From Chloroflexota bacterium (GTDB lineage: Bacteria; Chloroflexota; Anaerolineae; Aggregatilineales; Phototrophicaceae): 33,097 nucleotides of DNA. The notes under the pieces are model-generated. The model was not told the DNA's origin. It did not search any database and was given only the letters and a program-made list of their open reading frames with translations. This document shows positions 18,528 to 25,750 of the stretch, piece by piece. The position numbers and the translations under genes are program-made. Position 1 is the first letter of the stretch, and every line of letters begins with the position of its first letter. The stretch covers positions 1-33,097 of the forward strand of contig JAPOWK010000018.1 of assembly GCA_026707665.1 (NCBI GenBank). Reading direction: 5' to 3'.

Positions 18528-18690
18528 TTCTACCCCATGCCTGAAGGTCGATGTCGGCGGTCAGTGTCTACGCTACCTAGTTGACCCGGCCCCAGGTTCC
18601 CCTCATAAATCTCCCCCCGCTTGACGGGGGGCGTCCAGCCGGCTAAGGAAGGGGCGTTTACGTAATGAGGATGTTTTTCGCATGACCAAC
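18528..18690 (+). repeat. Family A repeat interrupted by an insert
   Basis: TTCTACCCCATGCC is separated from CCGGCCCCAGGTTCCCC by about 43 bases that contain, on the minus strand, CGTAGACACTGACCGCCGAC (the element also seen at 5471 and 14588). The rest (CCCCCCGCTTGACGGGGGGC, GGAAGGGG, GATGTTTTTCGCATGACC) aligns with the copy at 10890-11012. It occupies most of the 18435-18806 gap. Confidence 0.65.
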
Positions 18691-18806
18691 TTGGGTCTGC
18701 TTAGTTGCGGCCCGCGAGAAATGTGAAGCGGACCGAATATTGGGGAAATGCGCGCGAGAATTATTGTCTTGCGCCTGGCGGAATGGAACTCGGCGGCGGC
18801 GAATAC

Positions 18807-18833
18807 AAAAAAGCGGATACGACGTATCCGCTT
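18807..18833 (-). terminator. Rho-independent terminator of spoVS
   Basis: Perfect 11-bp inverted repeat AAGCGGATACG / CGTATCCGCTT with a one-base centre (in practice a short loop inside the stem). On the minus strand a run of six T follows immediately. It lies 32 bases after the spoVS stop codon. Confidence 0.8.
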
Positions 18834-18864
18834 CCGGTTGTCATTCAACTTGACGACGGCGTCC

Positions 18865-19212
18865 TTAAGGCTTTTCGGGCCGCGGCTCCACGCGAAAACG
18901 CACTGCCGTTCGTTCCTGCCCGTCAATATCAACTTCGGTGAAATATGGCGTTGTTACGATGTCCATTTCATCGCGTTCCAAGTAGCCACGCGCGATTGCC
19001 AAAGCCTTCACCGCTTGATTGACCGCGCCCGCGCCGATCGCTTGAACTTCGGCGCTGTGATGCTGGCGCATCACGCCAGCAATGGCGCCAGCGACCGCGG
19101 TAGAACGCGAACGGGCTGATACCTTGATAATATCCGGTCCGTCTTCCGCGAATGCATCCTCGTCATCCAGGTAAGAATCTGACAGGGATACATGGCTATC
19201 GTATTCGGACAT
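18865..19212 (-). CDS. spoVS: Stage V sporulation protein S (SpoVS) family protein
   Basis: 115 residues from the ATG at 19212, chosen because AGAGGGGG lies just upstream; an ATG at 19251 would add 13 unlikely residues. The core matches SpoVS closely: IIKVSARSRSTAVAGAIAGV, AEVQAIGAGAVNQAVKALAIARGYL, DIVTTPYFTEVDIDGQERTA and a final VRFRVEPR. SpoVS is a small Alba-like, probably nucleic-acid-binding protein needed for spore-coat maturation in Bacillus, but it is widespread in non-sporulating bacteria. Unusual here is an acidic N-terminal extension of about 25 residues (SLSDSYLDDEDAFAEDG) absent from the roughly 86-residue standard protein. It is transcribed away from dnaA and ends at a strong terminator. 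Confidence 0.93.
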   Translation of the reverse strand: MSEYDSHVSLSDSYLDDEDAFAEDGPDIIKVSARSRSTAVAGAIAGVMRQHHSAEVQAIGAGAVNQAVKALAIARGYLERDEMDIVTTPYFTEVDIDGQERTAVRFRVEPRPEKP

Positions 19213-19251
19213 TAATCCCCCTCTAAAGAAAACGCTCACTGACCAACACAA

Positions 19252-19780
19252 AGCAGATTAACAAGATTTTACATCCGATTCAACGATATGTCTAGCAATT
19301 GCCCAATATTGAGTAAAATCAAGGGTTTAAGCCGCAGATGGGCATTAGTCAAACACTAACACGTTGGTTTATAGTTATGATAGCGTTTAATTAGGTTAGG
19401 GCTTGTCGCTGATTTCAATTGTATCGTCATGGTCAATCAGGCGCTGGCCGAACCGCGCGGGCAGCAGCTGGCGAGCATTCAGATATCCCAAGAAGATGCA
19501 TCTGATCGGAACAGGATTCAAGTATCAATGGCGGACTATGCTGGCATATAGCGCTTTCGTCGGTAGCAGTAGCGATCAGCGAAGGGGAATAGCATGGGAT
19601 ATCTGGGAAAAATAGGCGGAAATGCCGCAATATTGGTCGTTTATCCCAAGATTCGAGGAAGAAGTTCATACGAAGCGTGGTTCAATTTATCCCAAAGCTC
19701 GGCATGTAATATCCCAAGCTTAAATTTTTCTGATTGGTACGCGTTTTGGTTGAGGCGCGAGCCGCTATGAATTATACTAG
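19252..19780. other. A+T-richer spacer upstream of dnaA with repeated WTATCCCAA motifs (candidate oriC or operator array)
   Basis: About 580 bp without a gene between divergent spoVS and dnaA, clearly richer in A+T than its surroundings (notably 19250-19400 and 19720-19740). The motif WTATCCCAAR occurs on the plus strand at 19483-19492, 19641-19650, 19687-19696 and 19709-19718, and as ATATCCCAT on the minus strand at 19594-19602. TTATCCCAA agrees with the canonical DnaA box TTATCCACA at seven of nine positions. No exact canonical box is present. The position next to dnaA and the A+T-rich tracts fit a replication origin or a DnaA autoregulatory region, but no experimental or skew evidence is available here. 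Confidence 0.45.
19750..19778 (+). promoter_or_regulatory. Sigma-70-type promoter of dnaA
   Basis: TTGAGG (19750-19755), exactly 17 bases, TATACT (19773-19778). It lies directly after the last WTATCCCAA motif, which would allow control by the protein that binds those motifs. It implies a leader of about 265 bases before the ATG at 20052, containing an 8-bp stem (AGCAGCCG/CGGCTGCT, 19893-19922). Confidence 0.55.
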
Positions 19781-20051
19781 TTGAACCTGCGACGAGAGAG
19801 TTCCCGCATCGCGTTAAAAGATTGCAAGCGCGCGAGTGGGCAATGATGGCGCGCAGGCCGCTGTAGGTCAGTCCGCGGTTCTGGTGAAGCGAAGCAGCCG
19901 GCAAACACCCCGGTCGGCTGCTGGACAGAAACCGGACGCACCCAATTCAATCACAATTGCGTCAGAAGCCAAGGCAAGGCGGTTGCCTATCGTGTTGCGC
20001 CGTCTCAAAAAGAGGCCAACGCGACCTTGGAGAATCATGGAGATATACACC

Positions 20052-21440
20052 ATGGCGAAAGATGCGCGCACAAGCTGGAAGGCAGCGGCGGAATTGATGA
20101 AGCGGCGTTGGGATCGCGCCAGTTACGAGACCTGGCTGCGCCCGGCTACATTCTTGCGCTTTGAGAATGACACCTTTGTCGTCGGCGTACCCGACAGCCA
20201 TGTGTTCGACATGTTGGCGCATCGGCTACACAGCGATGTCAAGGACGCGCTCTGCGAGGTGACGGGAAGCGCGGTCGATGTGGCTTTCCGGGTACAACAT
20301 CGTCAGCCCGAGGCGCAAAACGGGGAAGCGGAGATGCCGCTTTTCAAGCTCATGGCGCAGCAATCCAGCGAGCCCGGTCCTGCTTTGCGGGAGGCGGCGC
20401 GCCACGCAAAGGCGGCTGACCCGCCGGAGAGCGCGATCAACCCGCGCATGGTATTCGATCGATTCATCGTCAACGATTCCAATCACCTGGCGACGGAAGC
20501 GGCGCGCGCGGTCGCCGAGCACCCGGCAACGGTTTACAATCCCTTTCTGGTCTATGGCGGGGTCGGCATTGGCAAGACGCATTTGCTGCATGCGATCGCC
20601 AATAGCTGCCAGCAGCGGGGTCATCGCGTCTTATACGTTTCGTCGGAAGCGTTTACCAATGACCTGGTGCATGCGATCCGCAATCGCAGCTCGCCAATGT
20701 TTCGCGAAAAGTATCGCTCGGTGGATGTGCTGCTGGTGGATGATATTCAGTTCATCCGCGGCAAGGACACAACGCAGGAAGAGTTCTTCCACACCTTTAA
20801 TACGCTGGTGAATTTCAATCGACAGATTGTGCTGGCCTCCGATCGGCATCCGCGCGAGTTGTCGACGCTGGAAGACCGCTTGCGCTCGCGCTTTCAGGGC
20901 GGATTGGTCGCCGACATCGGGCCGCCGGAGTTGGAAACGCGAATCGCGATCATGGAATTGTGGGCGCGGGAACGCGACATTCAGGTGCCGACCAAGGTCT
21001 TGCATGTGATCGCCGAGCGCTCGTCGACCTGCATTCGCGAGTTGAATGGCTTGTTCAATCAGATCGCGGCGCGGCTGCGCATCAATGGAAGCGGGGGGCT
21101 GAGCGTGAAGCGGGCGGAAGCGACCTTGAACCGTTATGAGAAATCAGCCGAGCAGATCACCGTGAGCCACATCATTGACGTGATCGCGGCCGCATTCAAC
21201 CTCGACAGCGAGACGCTCAAAGGCAAAAAGCGAATAGCGCGGATTAATCACGCGCGGCAGGTGGCGATGTTTCTTTCGCGGGAGATGACTGAATCGTCGC
21301 TGCCTCAGATTGGCGATGCTTTTGGGCGCAGCCATACGACGGTCTTGCATGGCTGCAACAAGATCGAAGCCGAGATCGAGCTGGATGCGCTGCTGGCTTC
21401 GCGCGTGCAGCAGCTGCGGAATCAGATCACGCGGGTGTAG
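20052..21440 (+). CDS. dnaA: Chromosomal replication initiator DnaA
   Basis: 462 residues from the ATG at 20052 (GGAG nine bases upstream); ATG 20037 is also possible, and the frame stays open to 19836. Domain I is near the start (SWKAAAELMKRRW, SYETWLRPA), followed by a short linker. The AAA+ domain has Walker A GGVGIGKTH (about 170-178), Walker B LLVDDIQF, the sensor ASDRHPRELSTLEDRLRSRF and CIRELNG. Domain IV has KGKKRIARINHARQVAMFLSRE and the DNA-reading helix-turn-helix FGRSHTTVLHG. In nearly all DnaA proteins the last motif is GRDHTT; here the Asp is Ser427. That Asp is one of the base-contacting residues in E. coli DnaA, so the box preference may be altered. dnaN, often next in line, is absent; a VWA gene follows. 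Confidence 0.96.
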   Translation: MAKDARTSWKAAAELMKRRWDRASYETWLRPATFLRFENDTFVVGVPDSHVFDMLAHRLHSDVKDALCEVTGSAVDVAFRVQHRQPEAQNGEAEMPLFKLMAQQSSEPGPALREAARHAKAADPPESAINPRMVFDRFIVNDSNHLATEAARAVAEHPATVYNPFLVYGGVGIGKTHLLHAIANSCQQRGHRVLYVSSEAFTNDLVHAIRNRSSPMFREKYRSVDVLLVDDIQFIRGKDTTQEEFFHTFNTLVNFNRQIVLASDRHPRELSTLEDRLRSRFQGGLVADIGPPELETRIAIMELWARERDIQVPTKVLHVIAERSSTCIRELNGLFNQIAARLRINGSGGLSVKRAEATLNRYEKSAEQITVSHIIDVIAAAFNLDSETLKGKKRIARINHARQVAMFLSREMTESSLPQIGDAFGRSHTTVLHGCNKIEAEIELDALLASRVQQLRNQITRV

Positions 21441-21475
21441 GCCCTTGCAGCTACTGGGTTGTGCCACCGCGTTTT

Positions 21476-21630
21476 TTCTACCCCATCCCCCGGCCCCTTC
21501 CCCAGCGAGCTAGGGAAGGGGAGCTGGACCTCGCGAGCACTTGATACATCAGATTTCTTGCCCACAGCGAATCGCAAGATTTTCTGCATGAGCGGCTGCC
21601 GTGCAGCGCGTGTGTCTACAGTTATCGACG
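21476..21630 (+). repeat. Family A repeat, most complete copy
   Basis: TTCTACCCCATCCCCCGGCC, then CCCAGCGAGCTAGGGAAGGGG, then about 110 bases aligning with the copy at 14427-14556 to GTGTGTCTACAGTT. It lies in the 385-bp spacer between dnaA and the VWA gene. A weak promoter-like pair, CTGTCA (21748-21753) and TACAAT (21772-21777), is the only other feature seen in this gap. Confidence 0.7.
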
Positions 21631-21825
21631 CGTGTGGGGATGAAAAATGACGGCGTGACAAAAGAGAGGGCACAGAAACAGACATTGACCAGCGTGCGTG
21701 ACATGCGCACGATATCCTCCGCTTGCTGAGGGTGGCGAGTAGATACCCTGTCAACTCAACAGTCTAATCGCTACAATCAGGGGTGACGCCGTCTTGCTTC
21801 GGCATGCCCAAATAGCTGACCTGGA

Positions 21826-24729
21826 TTGGCTGTGCAGCTCACTGCCCCGTATGCAGCGTTTCTGCTTCTCCTGCTTTTGCCCATCGTCTGGGTAATTGGC
21901 TTTCCGCGGCATGCCTTCCGGCGCTGGCGCGATATTTGCAGTTTGTTTCTGCGTACCTTGATCATTATTTTACTCATCCTGGCGCTGGCTGGATTGCAGA
22001 CGGTGCAGGCGGTTGATCGGCTGGCGGTGGTCTTTCTCGTTGACGCTTCGGACAGTATGGGCAGCGGGAGCGAAGACCTGCAGTTGGCATTCATCCGCGA
22101 GGCGATAGAGGCGAAGCAGCCGGATGATGAATGGGCGGCGCTGCTCTTTGGCGACAACGCCGTGCCGGAAACCGACTTCAGCATGGCTCGCGAGATTGAT
22201 AGCTTTACGTCGATCCCGCTGACAGGCGGGACCGATATCGCCAATGCGATCCAGACGGGTTTGTCAATGTTTCCGCCCGATGCTTCGCGGCGCATGGTCG
22301 TGCTGAGCGATGGCCAGGCGACCCAGGGCGATGCTATCGCGCGGGCGCAGCGCGCCGCTGTTGCCGGCGTCGAGATCAGCTATGTGCCTTTCTTTCGCGA
22401 GGCGGAGCCAGATGTGCGCATCACCGCCTTGGATGCGCCGGGGCGGGTTTCAGAGAATCAAAGTTTCGATATTTCCGTGGGGATTCATGCGGAAATGGCG
22501 GGTCCGGCGGATTTGCTGGTATTTTCCGGCGGGGAACTTATACATGAGGAATCGCTGAATCTGCAGGCGGGCGATACGCGCTTTAGCTTGACGCAGACGA
22601 GCGAAAGCAGCGGCTTTCTCGATTTCTCGGCGCAGATCGTGGTGCCAAGCGCGAATGACAATTTCCGGCAGAACAATCAACTGGGCGCCTTTAGCCAGGT
22701 GGTGGGTCCAGCGCGCGTCCTCTTGATACGCTCGCAGCCATCGGAGGCCGAACATTTGCTGCCGGCGCTGGAGCAAGCGGGCATTCTCGTAGATACCGCC
22801 GAGCCGGGGGATCTGCCGGTGACCATGGCGAGCTTGGCCCATTACAAGTGCGTCATCCTGGCGAATGTGCCAGCGACCGAGCTGAGCGGGGCGCAGATGA
22901 GCCTGCTCGATCAGTTTGTCAGCGATATCGGTGGCGGCTTGGTTGTCATCGGCGGACCGCAGAGCTATGCGCCGGGCGGCTATTATCAGACGCCGCTGGA
23001 GCGCACCTTGCCGGTGGAGATGCAGATCAAGGATCAGAAGCGACTGCCGCAGCTGACCATCGCCTACTTGATTGACCGTTCCGGCAGCATGGGGCAGATC
23101 GGGCGCAGCGGCGTGCCCAATCTGGAATTGGCGAAGCGCGCGATTGTTCTGTCGCTGGGGCTGCTGCAGCCCTCCGACCGCGTCGCCATCGGCACCTTTG
23201 ACACCGGCGGCGCTTGGGTGGTTCCCTTCCAGCAGGTTAATGACGCGCAGGCGCTGATCGCGATGACCAACACGATCCGCTCCGGCGGCGGCACCGATAT
23301 CTTGGCTGGATTGCGGCTGGTGCAGCGCGATATTGTCGAGGAGCCATCGCAGATCAAGCACTTGATTTTGCTGACTGACGGCGGGGCGAGCCCTACTGGA
23401 CTGGTCGATCTGACCGAGCTGCTGCACGAGCGATTTAATGTCACGCTTTCGGCAATCGCGATCGGGCGCAATCCTGGCGCGATGCTGCAACCAATGGCCG
23501 AAGCCGGCGGCGGCAACTTTTACGCGGTGGAGAATGTAGAGCAGATTCCCCTGATATTTGCCCAGGAGACGGTGCTGGCTTCACGTTCGTACATCGTCGA
23601 AGAGAGCTTCGTACCGCGTATCACCGGCAGCAGCGCCATCATTGATGGCATCGGAGAGACGCCGCCACTGCGCGGTTACGTGGCGACGACGCCAAAGGTC
23701 GCGGCGCAGCGGATCCTGAGCGGACCTGAGCCCTACTCCGATCCGATTTTGGCCTCCTGGCAATATGGGCTGGGGCGCGTGGTCGCCTGGACATCGGACG
23801 CGAGCGCGCGCTGGGCGAATGAGTGGGTGCCTTGGGAAGACTTCTCGCGCTTCTGGGGGCAGGTGGTGGCTTGGAGCATCAACGCCGGGGCGAGCCAGAA
23901 CCTGGAAACGCGCATTCTGCTGGAGGAAGAGCAGGCGCGAATTGTGGTTGACGCTCGCGATGACGAGGGCCAGTTTCTCGATGGCTTGCAGCTGAGCGGC
24001 GCGCTGCTGAATCCGGCGGGCGGCAGCACCCGCATTCCACTGCAGCAGACGGCGCCCGGGCGCTATGAAGCGAGCTTCTCGCCACAGAATGAAGGCGCCT
24101 ATTTCCTCACAGTCAGCGGTGAAGCGCCGTTGGCGGCGGGCGCGACCAGCTTGACCGATCTCAATGGTTGGGTGATGTCGTACTCGCCCGAATACGTCTC
24201 ACGCCCCCATGATGAGCGCAGCCTGGCGGAGATCGCGGAAATCACCGGCGGGCGCAACCTGGCGGACGAGCCCACGGCTGCCTTCGCGCATAATCTGGGC
24301 GAGCGTCAAGCGTCGACTGATATCTGGGAACGGCTGGTGCTACTGGCGCTGTTCTTGCTGCCGCTCGATATAGCGGTACGTCGGCTGATTATCACACGCA
24401 GCGATTTGCAGCGCCTGCGGGCGTTTCTCAGCGGGCGCGGGCTGGATCAATCGCGATCGCAGCAGATGCAGGCGCTATTCAGCGCGCGCGGACGAGGTCG
24501 GGCGGCGACGCAATACGGCGACCGTCCATACTTCCGCCCGCGGCCGCCTCGTCCTGATCGACCGCCGCCAATGCCGCTGGGGGCGTCGGCGGTAGCCAAG
24601 ACGACCAGTGGCCGGGATGCGCTGGAGCCGGAATTCAAGCTAGAGGAGACGGTTGCGGTGAATTTGGGCGATCAGCTGCTGCGGCGGCGCAAACGGCGGG
24701 AAGGCGATGACGATGAATCGGCCGAATAG
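21826..24729 (+). CDS. Membrane protein with two von Willebrand A domains around an amidotransferase-like domain
   Basis: 967 residues from a TTG start; a GTG two codons later is equally possible. The BatA-like N-terminus has two membrane helices (about 8-26 and 40-58). VWA domain 1 starts at AVVFLVDASDS (MIDAS Asp73-Ser75-Ser77, with TGGTD further on). A beta region is followed by a class-I-amidotransferase-like segment (VVIGGPQSYAPGGYYQT). VWA domain 2 has a second complete MIDAS, IDRSGSMGQ (Asp417-Ser419-Ser421), with GGGTDILAG and LLTDGGA. Another beta region leads to a last membrane helix at about 834-855 and a basic, Pro/Arg-rich cytoplasmic tail. Both metal sites look intact. Relatives occur with MoxR ATPases and DUF58 proteins, which assist protein complexes; none is encoded here. 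It ends 6 bp from the convergent beta-helix gene. Confidence 0.85.
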   Translation: MAVQLTAPYAAFLLLLLLPIVWVIGFPRHAFRRWRDICSLFLRTLIIILLILALAGLQTVQAVDRLAVVFLVDASDSMGSGSEDLQLAFIREAIEAKQPDDEWAALLFGDNAVPETDFSMAREIDSFTSIPLTGGTDIANAIQTGLSMFPPDASRRMVVLSDGQATQGDAIARAQRAAVAGVEISYVPFFREAEPDVRITALDAPGRVSENQSFDISVGIHAEMAGPADLLVFSGGELIHEESLNLQAGDTRFSLTQTSESSGFLDFSAQIVVPSANDNFRQNNQLGAFSQVVGPARVLLIRSQPSEAEHLLPALEQAGILVDTAEPGDLPVTMASLAHYKCVILANVPATELSGAQMSLLDQFVSDIGGGLVVIGGPQSYAPGGYYQTPLERTLPVEMQIKDQKRLPQLTIAYLIDRSGSMGQIGRSGVPNLELAKRAIVLSLGLLQPSDRVAIGTFDTGGAWVVPFQQVNDAQALIAMTNTIRSGGGTDILAGLRLVQRDIVEEPSQIKHLILLTDGGASPTGLVDLTELLHERFNVTLSAIAIGRNPGAMLQPMAEAGGGNFYAVENVEQIPLIFAQETVLASRSYIVEESFVPRITGSSAIIDGIGETPPLRGYVATTPKVAAQRILSGPEPYSDPILASWQYGLGRVVAWTSDASARWANEWVPWEDFSRFWGQVVAWSINAGASQNLETRILLEEEQARIVVDARDDEGQFLDGLQLSGALLNPAGGSTRIPLQQTAPGRYEASFSPQNEGAYFLTVSGEAPLAAGATSLTDLNGWVMSYSPEYVSRPHDERSLAEIAEITGGRNLADEPTAAFAHNLGERQASTDIWERLVLLALFLLPLDIAVRRLIITRSDLQRLRAFLSGRGLDQSRSQQMQALFSARGRGRAATQYGDRPYFRPRPPRPDRPPPMPLGASAVAKTTSGRDALEPEFKLEETVAVNLGDQLLRRRKRREGDDDESAE

Positions 24730-24735
24730 CCGGGC

Positions 24736-25743
24736 TCACTCGTCGGTCGCGCAGCCGCTGCCGTCCAGCGCTTCACTTTCATCCACGTAAACGGATTGCG
24801 CCTCGCTGTCTTCAATGGTGTTTGCATGCAAGAAGGCGGTGGAGCCAAATAAGATGCTGATGCCGTGCTGGGCGCTGCCCTGGATGGTATTTCCGGACAA
24901 GGTCGCCTCCGAGTGGTAGTCGATGATGATGCCATTGCCCTGGCGGATTTGCGGGGCGTCGCTTGAGCCGCGTGTATCCGAGACAATATTGTCGCAGATA
25001 TGAGCCATTGACATATCCAGAAGCTGAATCCCGGTTTCGGCGTTATCCGCGACGATATTGCCAAGGACATCGGCGTGGGACATTTCGGTGATGGCGATGC
25101 CGTGCTGTCCGTTGTCGGTGACGACGTTGTCCATCACCTCAATCATGCCGGTCATATTGGTGTAGATGCCGCTGCGAGAATGACCGAATACAAGATTGCC
25201 GACCACGCGCGACGGGGGCCATTGCGTCGTGTTGGTAACGTGGATGCCCATGCCATAGGGCGGCTGGGCGTGGAAGACTGTGTTGTCCAGGATGTCGGCC
25301 GCGCCGAGCCGCACTTTGATGCCCACCAGGCGGCTGCCGGAGACGAAATTGTCGCGGATGGTAATGTCCTGGCTGTGCGTGACGTAGATGCCGATTTCGC
25401 CGCCGACAATGGAAAGCCCCTCAATCGAAACGGACTCCGTGTCCGCTATGGCGATGACGGGATCGTCAGCCGTTGGCGCGAGCAATACTTCGCCATCATG
25501 CTCGGCCGGGCGCAGGCTGACGGGCCGGTTGATGACCAGGGACTCGGGGTAGGTTCCGGCGGCAATCTCGATAATGGCGCCGGCGGGCGCTGCCGCAAGC
25601 GCCTCGCCTATGGTCAGGTAGTCTGCGGGCACGCGGACGACCACCGACAGCGCCGAAGCTGTCAGCGAGAGCGCCAAAGCGAGGAGAATCGCGAGTGATC
25701 GGGCCAGGCGCATCGTAAACCCGGGCTTGTCTATGGCTGGCAT
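24736..25743 (-). CDS. Exported right-handed beta-helix (NosD/pectate-lyase-fold) protein
   Basis: 335 residues. A hydrophobic signal sequence (MRLARSLAILLALALSLTA, starting at residue 11) suggests export; ATG 25713 would start exactly there, while ATG 25743 has AGGA overlapping the preceding stop codon. The rest is a parallel beta-helix: the entry strand DYLTIGEALAAAPAGAIIEI and AGTYPESLVI are the usual opening of NosD/DUF1565-type proteins. At least eight roughly 22-residue coils follow with the N-x-V/I pattern (RDNFVSGS, LDNTVFHA, VGNLVFGH, MDNVVTDN, LGNIVADN, CDNIVSDT, SGNTIQGS, HANTIEDS). No catalytic residues of polysaccharide lyases could be identified. It starts 7 bp after the MalG-like permease gene, so it belongs to the importer transcript and may bind or process the imported glycan. 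Confidence 0.8.
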   Translation of the reverse strand: MPAIDKPGFTMRLARSLAILLALALSLTASALSVVVRVPADYLTIGEALAAAPAGAIIEIAAGTYPESLVINRPVSLRPAEHDGEVLLAPTADDPVIAIADTESVSIEGLSIVGGEIGIYVTHSQDITIRDNFVSGSRLVGIKVRLGAADILDNTVFHAQPPYGMGIHVTNTTQWPPSRVVGNLVFGHSRSGIYTNMTGMIEVMDNVVTDNGQHGIAITEMSHADVLGNIVADNAETGIQLLDMSMAHICDNIVSDTRGSSDAPQIRQGNGIIIDYHSEATLSGNTIQGSAQHGISILFGSTAFLHANTIEDSEAQSVYVDESEALDGSGCATDE

Positions 25744-25750
25744 CGGTTCG

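Noticed and set aside
19836..20051. N-terminal extension of DnaA by 72 residues
   Set aside because: The frame is open, but the extension is basic and low in structure, resembles no DnaA domain I, and the ribosome-binding sites fit ATG 20037 or 20052 better.
22450..23490. 346-codon minus-strand frame inside the VWA gene
   Set aside because: It lies opposite both MIDAS-bearing regions of the VWA gene; composition is that of an antisense shadow.
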